The notes under the pieces are model-generated. The model was given only the letters and a program-made list of their open reading frames with translations. It had not been told where the DNA came from and searched no databases. A program made the translations under genes and the position numbers. From the NCBI GenBank assembly GCA_002351535.1, contig DEGR01000048.1:1-64000 (forward strand): a stretch of 64,000 bases of DNA. Reading direction: 5' to 3'. This document shows, piece after piece, positions 45,646-54,201 of the stretch; position 1 is the first letter of the stretch; each line of letters opens with the position of its first letter. This stretch comes from Lachnospira sp. UBA2821. Lineage in GTDB: Bacteria; Bacillota; Clostridia; Lachnospirales; Lachnospiraceae.

Positions 45646-46533
45646 CTATCCTCCATATTGTTTCTTTCTGTTCTTTATTTCCTGAAGCATCTGAATATAA
45701 TTATCATATCTTTTCTGACTTATCTTTCCCTCTGATAATGCTTCTTTTACCTTACAGTCAGGCTCATTTTCATGGATGCATCCGTTAAATCTGCATTTTC
45801 CCTCATACTTCCTGAATTCCGGGAAATAATCTTTAAGATATTCTTTGTCAAAATCATTTGTAAATAAAGATGTGAATCCCGGAGTATCCATTATATAGGT
45901 GTCCTCTCCAAGATTAAATATCTCTGTGTGTCTTGTCGTATTCTTTCCTCTTCCAATTTTCTCACTTATATCTCCGGTCTCTGAATTTGCATCCGGAATA
46001 ATAGCATTAAGCATAGAAGATTTTCCGACTCCTGACGGACCCGCAAATGCCGTTGTCTTTCCTTCCAAAAGTCTCTTTACATCATCTACACCCGTTCCAT
46101 TAAGTGTGCTTGTAAATATTACATGATACCCTGAATTAACATATATGTTCTTAAGTTGTAGCAGCTCATTATCATCGGCCATATCACACTTATTAAAACA
46201 TATAATAACAGGTATGTCCTGTCTCTCCATCATTACAAGAAAACGGTCCAACAGATTGATATTCGGATCTGGTCTCTTTACAGCAAAAACAACCAATGAC
46301 TGATCTATGTTGGCAACTGCCGGTCTGATCAGTTCATTGGTTCTTTCAAGTATCTCTATAATATTACCCTTATAATCTTCCTGGCTGATAATATCTATTT
46401 CAACATTATCACCTACAAGCGGCTTTACTTTTTTATTCCTAAATGCACCTTTTGCTTTACATTCATAGATTCCACTATGTACTACATGTACATAGTAGAA
46501 TCCAGCAATTCCTTTTATTATCTTTCCTTGCAT
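45646..46533 (-). CDS. rsgA: Ribosome small subunit-dependent GTPase A
   Basis: RsgA is a circularly permuted GTPase that checks late 30S assembly. The 295 residues start with an OB fold (1-65), then the G motifs in permuted order: NKCD, GPSGVGKSS and DTPGFTSL. The C-terminal zinc knuckle shows CRFNGCIHENEPDC. It follows prkC by 9 bases, matching Bacillus cpgA, which is phosphorylated by PrkC. Confidence 0.96.
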   Translation of the reverse strand: MQGKIIKGIAGFYYVHVVHSGIYECKAKGAFRNKKVKPLVGDNVEIDIISQEDYKGNIIEILERTNELIRPAVANIDQSLVVFAVKRPDPNINLLDRFLVMMERQDIPVIICFNKCDMADDNELLQLKNIYVNSGYHVIFTSTLNGTGVDDVKRLLEGKTTAFAGPSGVGKSSMLNAIIPDANSETGDISEKIGRGKNTTRHTEIFNLGEDTYIMDTPGFTSLFTNDFDKEYLKDYFPEFRKYEGKCRFNGCIHENEPDCKVKEALSEGKISQKRYDNYIQMLQEIKNRKKQYGG

Positions 46534-46542
46534 ATAACACCT

Positions 46543-48861
46543 TTACTTGTAATTAACATCATAAGTATAAACAGGACTTGAAACATCATTTACATATATT
46601 TCTACACTGACAGCTCCCTTTGTATCTCTTTCCGGAAGGTCTAATGTCCACGAATCCGGCCAGTTAGCAACATCTGAATATTTCGCATCAAAGCTGTCAT
46701 AGAAACTTCCGTCTACTTTTATTACTACAGTTCCTGAATAATTACCATTATCATCAGGTGTAAGCTGTTTTGTAATATCTTTCTTTCTGATGTTAACTGA
46801 AGCTGAATACATTGTAGGCTCTGTTGGCTGCTGTCCAAGGCTTATTGTATAATTTACTGATGTTCCTGAAGCAACGGTTGTGTTGGCATCCACTGACTGT
46901 CCGCATATCTGTCCTTCACCGGCCTTGTCACTGTATACTTCACCGGTCTTGCTTCCAAGTGAAAGTCCGTTAGCTTCAAGTGCTGATTTTGCCTCTGACA
47001 CAGAATTTCCTGTAAGGTCAGGCACTACGCATTTTGGCTCAGCTCCATCACTTATGACTACATTTACTGAACTTCCTGAAGGAAGTTTCTCATTCTCTTT
47101 TACATCCTGACTTATTATAAGTCCGGCTGATACTGACTCATCGTATCTGTGCTCAACATTTCCAAGTACAAGATTGTTATTCTTAAGTGATGTTCTTGCA
47201 GCATCCTCAGTAAGTCCTACGATTGATGGAACAAGTGCATCTGTTGATGATGCATTTCCTTTGCTTACTACAAGTGTAATTGTATCACCATATTTTATCT
47301 GCTGTGGTGGTGCAGGTGTTGTACTTATTACAACATCCATTTCCACTGATGAATCTTCCTGATACTTAGTATCATAAGTAAGGTTAAGATTCAGCTTGTT
47401 AAGTTCTTCTATAGCCTCTTCTTTTGTCTTTCCGACAAGGTCTGAAGGCATATCCATAAGCTGCGCACCTTCACTTATCTGAAGCTTGATTGTTGTATTC
47501 TTCTCAACTACTGTTCCATATTCAACTGATGCGGATATTACATATCCTGCTGCAACTGTATTGCTACTCTGCTTCTCTGTCTGATATCCAAGGTGTGCAT
47601 CATTAAGAATCTTAATAGCCTCTTCCTCTGTCTTATCTGTAAGGTCAGGCATAAGAACGTGATTTGCATCAAGAGTTGTTTCTTTCTCTGTCGTTTTCTT
47701 ATCATCTTTCTTTCCGCCGCCTAAACCGTTTTTGAATATTGATACTCCGAGGAATATCGCAACTGCAAGAATGAGTACACCTGTAACAATACCACCTATC
47801 GCAACAATTTTGTCAAGTTTTGGATTCTCTTCTTCATCTTCTTCTTCAGAATCATCCACGTCATTTATGGCATTTGTTTCATTTTCTAATGATGACAATT
47901 CTGCTGTATCATCATCTATAAGATCTTCCTGAACTTCGTCAGAACCACTTATCTCTCTTCTTATAAGTGCAACATCCTCGTCAGATATCATAACTGTAGC
48001 CTGATTATTTGCCACAGGTGCCATCTGCACAAAGTCTTCATCAGGTGATATTAATGATCTCTTAAGATCTGCTATAAGAGATGATACTTTAAGGTATCTT
48101 CTGTCTGCCTTCTTCTGGGTACATTTTTCAATTATTTTCTCAACACTTATTGGTAAATCAGGTGCAAATTCCTTAGCAGGCGGAATCTCACCCTGTATGT
48201 GCTGTAATGCTATAGTTACGGTAGTATCTCCCTCAAACGGAACTCTTCCCGTAATCATCTCATAAAGTGTAATACCTAATGAGTAAATATCACTTTTCTC
48301 ATCTATAAATCCACCTCTTGCCTGCTCCGGTGAAATATAGTGAACTGAACCCATTGCATTAGAATTAATAGTATTAGCTGATGCAGCTCTGGCAATACCA
48401 AAGTCTGTAACTTTTACTTTTCCTTCTCTTGATATAATGATATTCTGTGGTTTTATATCTCTATGAATTATATGATTATTATGTGCAGCTTCTATTCCCT
48501 GTGCCACCTGTATGGCTATACTTACTGCCTCTTTAACAGAAAGTTTCCCCTTTTTTTCGATGTATTTTTTCAGTGTTATTCCTTCAACAAGCTCCATTAC
48601 AATGTAATGAAGTCCATTATCTTCACCTACGTCAAACACACTGACTATATTAGGATGTGCCAGCCCTGCTGCCGACTGTGCCTCAACTTTGAACTTAGAC
48701 ACGAAATTCTTATCCTCGCTAAATTCAGGCTTTAACACTTTAATTGCCACATAACGGTTTAACTTATGGCATTTGGCCTTATATACATCTGACATTCCGC
48801 CAGAGCCAACTTTATCAATTATCTCATAGCGATCGCTAATGAACATTCCTTTTCTTAACAT
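46543..48861 (-). CDS. prkC: Serine/threonine kinase with PASTA domains
   Basis: PrkC senses muropeptides or lipid II through extracellular PASTA domains. The 772-residue protein has a kinase domain (12-270) with VGSGGMSDVY, Lys41 (VAIKVL), HRDIKPQN (133-140) and DFGIA; an acidic juxtamembrane region with GxDEVQ and EEDEEEN tracts; one membrane helix near 350-372; and four PASTA repeats (about 400-465, 466-535, 540-605, 606-670). The final 100 residues are an extra beta-rich domain after the PASTA series (MYSASVNIRKKDITKQL). It lies four bases after the cognate phosphatase gene prpC. Confidence 0.96.
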   Translation of the reverse strand: MLRKGMFISDRYEIIDKVGSGGMSDVYKAKCHKLNRYVAIKVLKPEFSEDKNFVSKFKVEAQSAAGLAHPNIVSVFDVGEDNGLHYIVMELVEGITLKKYIEKKGKLSVKEAVSIAIQVAQGIEAAHNNHIIHRDIKPQNIIISREGKVKVTDFGIARAASANTINSNAMGSVHYISPEQARGGFIDEKSDIYSLGITLYEMITGRVPFEGDTTVTIALQHIQGEIPPAKEFAPDLPISVEKIIEKCTQKKADRRYLKVSSLIADLKRSLISPDEDFVQMAPVANNQATVMISDEDVALIRREISGSDEVQEDLIDDDTAELSSLENETNAINDVDDSEEEDEEENPKLDKIVAIGGIVTGVLILAVAIFLGVSIFKNGLGGGKKDDKKTTEKETTLDANHVLMPDLTDKTEEEAIKILNDAHLGYQTEKQSSNTVAAGYVISASVEYGTVVEKNTTIKLQISEGAQLMDMPSDLVGKTKEEAIEELNKLNLNLTYDTKYQEDSSVEMDVVISTTPAPPQQIKYGDTITLVVSKGNASSTDALVPSIVGLTEDAARTSLKNNNLVLGNVEHRYDESVSAGLIISQDVKENEKLPSGSSVNVVISDGAEPKCVVPDLTGNSVSEAKSALEANGLSLGSKTGEVYSDKAGEGQICGQSVDANTTVASGTSVNYTISLGQQPTEPTMYSASVNIRKKDITKQLTPDDNGNYSGTVVIKVDGSFYDSFDAKYSDVANWPDSWTLDLPERDTKGAVSVEIYVNDVSSPVYTYDVNYK

Positions 48862-48864
48862 ACC

Positions 48865-49599
48865 TTACACCTCATCGTGATTTAGTCTGACAAGTAAAAC
48901 AGAAATATTATCCTTGCCACCATTATTATTTGCTGTATCTACAAGCTTATGTGCCGTCAATTCCAGTTCTTCACCTTCATTGATTATATTCTTGATATCC
49001 TCGTCCTCCACCATATTGGTCAGTCCGTCTGAACACATAAGAATAACATCCCCTGCAGAATACTCTATTTCAAAATAATCGGCAACAAGCTCTGAATCCG
49101 CACCTATTGCCCTTGTAATTATATTCTTTTTCTCATGAGTTCTTGCACTCTTCTTATCTAATTCTCCCATATTAACCATTTCTGCAACAAGTGAATGGTC
49201 TCTGGTTATCTGCTGTATATCTTCATTTACCAGATATAATCTGCTGTCGCCAACATTTGCTATGTATATTGAATCTCCAATTACTGTTGCAACAACCAGG
49301 GTAGTTCCCATCCCTTTCATTTCTACATTCTCAGATGCTTTGTCAATTAGTGCCATATTAGCAAAATTAACAGCTTCATCTATTATAGAAATAGGATTCT
49401 CTTCTCTGGAATTACGAACGGTATCAGTAAATGCTTCTACCGTAAACCGTGAAGCAAAATCACCTGCCCTGTGTCCTCCCATTCCATCCGCAACTATATA
49501 CAGATTTGGGAGATTCCCGACCGGCTCATCAGAAGAAAAAACAAAATCCTGATTTGATTTTCTCTTGATGCCTACATCGGTTATTGCATATGACTTCAA
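48865..49599 (-). CDS. prpC: PP2C-type protein phosphatase
   Basis: PrpC reverses PrkC phosphorylation. The 244-residue protein has the metal-binding motifs of the PPM family: RKSNQDF, VADGMGGHRAGD, IANVGDSRLYL, LMCSDGLTNMV and GGKDNISVLL. It starts with TTG at 49599, seven bases after GGAGG; no ATG lies at a suitable place. It sits between rlmN and prkC in the Bacillus order. Confidence 0.95.
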   Translation of the reverse strand: MKSYAITDVGIKRKSNQDFVFSSDEPVGNLPNLYIVADGMGGHRAGDFASRFTVEAFTDTVRNSREENPISIIDEAVNFANMALIDKASENVEMKGMGTTLVVATVIGDSIYIANVGDSRLYLVNEDIQQITRDHSLVAEMVNMGELDKKSARTHEKKNIITRAIGADSELVADYFEIEYSAGDVILMCSDGLTNMVEDEDIKNIINEGEELELTAHKLVDTANNNGGKDNISVLLVRLNHDEV

Positions 49600-49629
49600 G
49601 ATGTTACCTCCTTTTCTCTCTGTTCTTTT

Positions 49630-50667
49630 CTAATTCTCATCCATGTAACGTTTTCTCAACTGTCCACAGGCTCCGTCAATGTCACGTCCCATCTCTCTTC
49701 TGACTGTAACATTAATACCATAACTTTCAAGCCTGTATTTAAAATTTATAACAGCCCTTTTATCTGACTGCCTGTAATCCCTCTCTTTTATCGGGTTAAC
49801 AGGAATCAGATTCACATGTCCATGCATATCTTTAAGAAGCGTTCCAAGTCTGTCTGCCTCCTCCCGGGTATCATTAACACCTGCAACAAGACTGTATTCA
49901 AATGTCACTCTTCTACCAGTCTTCCTAAAATAATATGTGCATGTGTCAAGTATCTCTCTTATTGTATACCTGTTTGCTATAGGCATCAGACTCCTTCTCG
50001 TCTCATCATCTGATGCATGAAGCGACAGTGCAAGCGTTATCTGAAACTCTTCATCCGCAAGCCTTTTTATATTATCAATAAGCCCACATGATGATATTGT
50101 AATATTTCTTTGACTAATATGCAAGCCATTTTCATCTGTTATCATCCTGACAAACTTTACGACATTATCATAATTGTCCATAGGCTCACCTGTTCCCATC
50201 AGAACTATATTCGAAATTCTCTCTCCTATATTACTCTGTATTCTATATATTTCATCTAACATTTCTGATGTTGTAAGGCATCTTTCAAGACCATCAAGTG
50301 TGGAGGCACAGAATCTGCAGCCCATTCTGCAGCCTACCTGGGTTGATATGCATACAGAATTGCCAAACTTATATCTCATAAGAACACTCTCTATAACATT
50401 TCCATCTGACAATTTGAACAGATACTTCCGGGTTCCATCTATCTTTGAAGTAAGAACCTCTGCTGCTTCGAGTTTTGTTATATAACACTCTCTTTTAAGT
50501 GTATCTCTTAATTTTTTAGGAATGTTACTCATGTCATCAAAATCCGTAACCAGCTTCTGATGAAGCCATTCATATATCTGTTTAGCCCTGAACTTTTTCT
50601 CTCCGGCTGATTCTATATATTCGCATAATTCCTGCATATTCATTGACTTAATATCTATATTATTCAT
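49630..50667 (-). CDS. rlmN: 23S rRNA/tRNA adenine-C2 methyltransferase RlmN
   Basis: RlmN is a radical SAM enzyme that methylates A2503 of 23S rRNA and A37 of some tRNAs. The 345-residue protein has the cluster cysteines in GCRMGCRFCAST, GTGEPMDN (the SAM GGE-like motif), and a C-terminal catalytic Cys in DIDGACGQL. The start overlaps the rsmB end by 8 bases. Confidence 0.96.
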   Translation of the reverse strand: MNNIDIKSMNMQELCEYIESAGEKKFRAKQIYEWLHQKLVTDFDDMSNIPKKLRDTLKRECYITKLEAAEVLTSKIDGTRKYLFKLSDGNVIESVLMRYKFGNSVCISTQVGCRMGCRFCASTLDGLERCLTTSEMLDEIYRIQSNIGERISNIVLMGTGEPMDNYDNVVKFVRMITDENGLHISQRNITISSCGLIDNIKRLADEEFQITLALSLHASDDETRRSLMPIANRYTIREILDTCTYYFRKTGRRVTFEYSLVAGVNDTREEADRLGTLLKDMHGHVNLIPVNPIKERDYRQSDKRAVINFKYRLESYGINVTVRREMGRDIDGACGQLRKRYMDEN

Positions 50668-52024
50668 CTGTCATCCTCTTTTTGAATCTGGAAATAAAAA
50701 ATCCATCCATATCATTTTCTCCGTTAAAATATTGTATATACCCTTTTTTTGCGGTTTCATGATACATTTTTTCAGGAATAAACTTCTCAAACGATTCCGC
50801 ATCAAATGGCAGATTTTCAAGTATCCATTTTACATTTTCATTATTTTCTATAGTATTAACCGTACATGTACTGAATATAAGTGTTCCCCCCGGTTTTACA
50901 TATGATGAAACAACGTTTAGGATATCTCTTTGTATTTTTGCAAGATTCTCTATATCCTGCATTGTTGTTTTATACTTTATGTCATTTTTCCTGCCGATAA
51001 CACCAAGTCCTGAACATGGGAGGTCTGCTATTACTATATCTGCACCTTCATAAAGACTTTTATCAGTTACAGTAGCATCCCACACCTGACATTCAACATT
51101 GTTAAAGCCACATCTTTCTATATTCTCACGTATTCTGTTGACTTTGCCTTCAGATATATCCCTTGCTATTACACTTCCTGTTCCATTAAGCATATCCGCT
51201 ATATGTATTGTCTTTCCTCCGGGTGCTGCGCACACATCTATACATACATTATTCTTATGTGGGTCTGCTACAATTCCGACAAGCATCGAACTTACATCCT
51301 GAACCTGAATATAACCTTTCCTGAACGCACTTATTTTGTCTACCGTGTCATATCCGCTTATGCAAAATGCCCCATTAACTTCTTCTATTCTTTCATAGAT
51401 TATTCCATCTTCTTCAAATTCGCTAAAAAGCTGTTCTTCCGTCACTTTGGAACTATTCATTCTCACAGTGACACTGCTTTCCTTTTGTGACGCAATAATC
51501 ATGCTCTCTGTCTTTTCCCTGCCATATTCTTCACTCCACATGTTGATAATCCATTCTGGAACAGAATACACAATAGACATATATCTGACAAAATCCTTAT
51601 TCTTATCAGGATAAACAACTTTCGAAGGCTCTCTGAAATAGCTTCTTAGCACTGCATTTACAAATCCCTTAAGACTTGAGAATCCTCTTTTCGCCGCAAG
51701 CTTAACCGCTTCATTGCATATCGCACTCTGTGGGACACTGTCCATATATTTTGCCTGATACACCGATATACGCATTATATTTCTTATAACCGGCTTCATC
51801 TTTTTCACTTTAACTTTAGAAAAGGTATCTATAATATAGTCAAGCTCTATACATTTTTCTATAGTACCCTGTGCTATCCTCACTATAAATCCACGTTTCT
51901 GTCTGTCAAGTGACATAAGTTTATCAAGCTTATCCTTAATAACCACATGACTAAGCTTCTGCTTTTCCATTACTTCAATCACAATATCCAGTGCCACAGC
52001 TCTCGGGTTGATATTATCAGTCAC
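50660..52024 (-). CDS. rsmB: 16S rRNA cytosine-C5 methyltransferase RsmB
   Basis: RsmB methylates C967 of 16S rRNA. The 454-residue protein has an N-terminal NusB-like RNA-binding domain (1-140) and a Rossmann methyltransferase domain with CAAPGGKTIH for SAM, ADLPCSGLGVIGR and the nucleophile Cys in IFSTCTVN. It overlaps the upstream protease gene by 8 bases and rlmN by 8 bases. Confidence 0.95.
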   Translation of the reverse strand: MTDNINPRAVALDIVIEVMEKQKLSHVVIKDKLDKLMSLDRQKRGFIVRIAQGTIEKCIELDYIIDTFSKVKVKKMKPVIRNIMRISVYQAKYMDSVPQSAICNEAVKLAAKRGFSSLKGFVNAVLRSYFREPSKVVYPDKNKDFVRYMSIVYSVPEWIINMWSEEYGREKTESMIIASQKESSVTVRMNSSKVTEEQLFSEFEEDGIIYERIEEVNGAFCISGYDTVDKISAFRKGYIQVQDVSSMLVGIVADPHKNNVCIDVCAAPGGKTIHIADMLNGTGSVIARDISEGKVNRIRENIERCGFNNVECQVWDATVTDKSLYEGADIVIADLPCSGLGVIGRKNDIKYKTTMQDIENLAKIQRDILNVVSSYVKPGGTLIFSTCTVNTIENNENVKWILENLPFDAESFEKFIPEKMYHETAKKGYIQYFNGENDMDGFFISRFKKRMTDE

Positions 52025-52742
52025 GGTCTCTTCCTCCGAATAGTATAATCAATCTTAAAAGTTGTAATATTGCTGCTGCCGCAGATGCCACATAAGTAAG
52101 TGCTGCCGCAAACAATACTTTCCTTGTCTGTGCAACTTCCCTGTCAGATAATATACCGACATTTCCAAGAAGCTTAAGTGCTCTTCCTGACGCATTGAAT
52201 TCTACGGGAAGTGTCACTATCTGGAATAATACTGCAAGTGAAAAGCAAAGTATTCCAAGTTTGATAAGAAGGTTTGAACCACCTGCCACGATTCCGATTA
52301 TTATAAGTACCCATGATATTGATGAACCAAAATTAGCAGCAGGAACAAGTGCTGACCTTATACTTAAAGGTGCATATCCTTTTGCATGCTGTATCGCATG
52401 ACCACATTCATGTGCCGCAACACCAACTGCCGCAACGGACGTGCTGGAGTATGTCGCATCTGACAGGTTAAGTGTCTTATTAGACGGATTATAGTGGTCT
52501 GTAAGATTACCTGCAACATGCTGTATCACAACATCATTTATCCCCTGACTTCTAAGTATTCTCTCTGCCGCCATTGCTCCTGTCATGCCACTTGCACTTC
52601 TTACTTTTGAATACTTTTTGAATGTTGTATTAACTCCAAGTGACGCAAACACTGACAATAACACACCTATTACTATAAGTATATATGTCGGGTCAAACAT
52701 ATAACCATATCTTACAGGTCCATAATACATACCAAGTATCAT
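52017..52742 (-). CDS. Membrane zinc metallopeptidase (YugP family)
   Basis: The 241-residue protein belongs to the YugP/PF04298 family of membrane metallopeptidases. The zinc motif HECGH is at residues 111-115. Hydrophobic segments lie near 18-36, 133-175 and 215-235. Substrates are unknown; a quality-control or stress role is plausible. In Bacillus this gene is not in the fmt-rsmB interval, so its insertion here (ATGA overlap with fmt, 8-base overlap with rsmB) is a lineage-specific arrangement. Confidence 0.92.
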   Translation of the reverse strand: MILGMYYGPVRYGYMFDPTYILIVIGVLLSVFASLGVNTTFKKYSKVRSASGMTGAMAAERILRSQGINDVVIQHVAGNLTDHYNPSNKTLNLSDATYSSTSVAAVGVAAHECGHAIQHAKGYAPLSIRSALVPAANFGSSISWVLIIIGIVAGGSNLLIKLGILCFSLAVLFQIVTLPVEFNASGRALKLLGNVGILSDREVAQTRKVLFAAALTYVASAAAAILQLLRLIILFGGRDRD

Positions 52743-53665
52743 ACTAACACATCTCCTCTCTCAAGTCTGTATCCTCTTAAGAATACCTCTGAATCCATTC
52801 TCTTTTTACCTTCAAGCTGAAGTTCCCTCACTACAAGACTACCTTTTCCGGTGCTTATAACAAAATGTTCTTTTGTTACTTCTGTTATCTCACCGGGCTT
52901 TCCGTCTGTACTGTCAATGACATCTGCCGACCATATCTTTATTGTTTTACCATTCAATGAAGAGTATGCACTTGGCCATGGATTTAATCCACGGATAAGT
53001 CTTTCTATTTCCACGGCTGACTTGCTAAAATCAATCTTTCCTAACTTTTTATCCAGCATTTTCGCATAATTCGAGCGGCTGTCATCCTGCTTTGTATATG
53101 TTGCCTCGCCTGATTCTATCTTCTTAAGTGTTTCTACTATAAGCTCTCCGCCTGCCTTTGATAACTTATCGTGAAGACTTCCTCCTGTCTCTTTCTCATC
53201 AATCGGCAGAACTTTAGTCATTATCATATCTCCGGTGTCAAGTCCCTCGTTCATCTGCATAGTCGTTACGCCGGTCTCTTTCTCACCGTCAATAATTACC
53301 CATTGTATAGGTGCAGCACCTCTGTATTTCGGAAGGAGTGATGCATGAATATTGATGCATCCGTACTTAGGAATATCCAATATTGCTTTTGGAAGAATCT
53401 GTCCAAATGCGACAACAACCATAACATCCGGATTAATATCCCTTAATATATTTACAAATTCTTCATCTCTTACTTTTACAGGCTGATATACCGGTATACC
53501 AAGTTCCATAGCCGCTTCTTTCACCGGTGTGTACTGCACCGCCTTTCCTCTTCCCTTAGGTTTGTCAGGCTGTGTAACTACTGCCGCTATCTCATGCCCT
53601 GCTTTATGCAATTCCTGCAACGCCGATACCGAAAAGTCCGGCGTTCCCATAAATACTATCTTCAT
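52739..53665 (-). CDS. fmt: Methionyl-tRNA formyltransferase
   Basis: Fmt formylates initiator Met-tRNA with 10-formyl-THF. The 308-residue protein has the N-terminal Rossmann formyltransferase domain with FMGTPDFSV, the folate-site HASLLPKYRGAAPIQW (catalytic Asn-His-Asp set) and a C-terminal OB-like domain beginning near 205. It pairs with def, 33 bases upstream, which removes the formyl group after synthesis. Confidence 0.97.
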   Translation of the reverse strand: MKIVFMGTPDFSVSALQELHKAGHEIAAVVTQPDKPKGRGKAVQYTPVKEAAMELGIPVYQPVKVRDEEFVNILRDINPDVMVVVAFGQILPKAILDIPKYGCINIHASLLPKYRGAAPIQWVIIDGEKETGVTTMQMNEGLDTGDMIMTKVLPIDEKETGGSLHDKLSKAGGELIVETLKKIESGEATYTKQDDSRSNYAKMLDKKLGKIDFSKSAVEIERLIRGLNPWPSAYSSLNGKTIKIWSADVIDSTDGKPGEITEVTKEHFVISTGKGSLVVRELQLEGKKRMDSEVFLRGYRLERGDVLV

Positions 53666-53697
53666 ACATGGCTCCTTTCTGAAAATATATTAATTAT

Positions 53698-54171
53698 TTA
53701 CGCCTCTTCGAGTTCCTCGGAACTTAAAAGCTCGCCTTCTACCTTACTTACATACAATATTCCATCGAGATGGTCACATTCATGACATATTGCTCTTGCC
53801 ATAAGTTCTGTTCCCTCTATCTCATATTCCTCCATATTTTCATCAAATGCAACCGCCTTAACATAGTCAGGTCTTGTTACTACACCCGCTTTTCCCGGAA
53901 CACTTAAGCATCCTTCATTACCCGTCTGACTACCTGAAGTCTCGATAATTCTTGGATTAATCATTACAACAGGACCTTCACCTATATCTATTACTACTAT
54001 TCTCTTCAGTACTCCAACCTGAGGTGCTGCAAGTCCAACCCCATTTGCCTCATACATTGTATCTAACATATCATCAATGAGGTCTTTTGTCCTGTCATTA
54101 ACTTCTTTAACCTCCCTGCATGTCTTTGTTAATATTTCGTCTCCAATTTCTCTGATATTTCTAATTGCCAT
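53698..54171 (-). CDS. def: Peptide deformylase
   Basis: Def removes N-formyl groups from nascent proteins. I start it at ATG 54171 (MAIRNIREIG, 157 residues) behind AAGGAG; the ATG at 54192 has no ribosome site. Metal ligands are Cys88 (EGCLSVPG) and His130 and His134 (HECDH with catalytic Glu131). Motif I is GVGLAAPQ (44-51). It lies between priA and fmt. Confidence 0.97.
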   Translation of the reverse strand: MAIRNIREIGDEILTKTCREVKEVNDRTKDLIDDMLDTMYEANGVGLAAPQVGVLKRIVVIDIGEGPVVMINPRIIETSGSQTGNEGCLSVPGKAGVVTRPDYVKAVAFDENMEEYEIEGTELMARAICHECDHLDGILYVSKVEGELLSSEELEEA

Positions 54172-54201
54172 ATTTTTCTCCTTAATCTGCATCTTTTTAA
54201 A

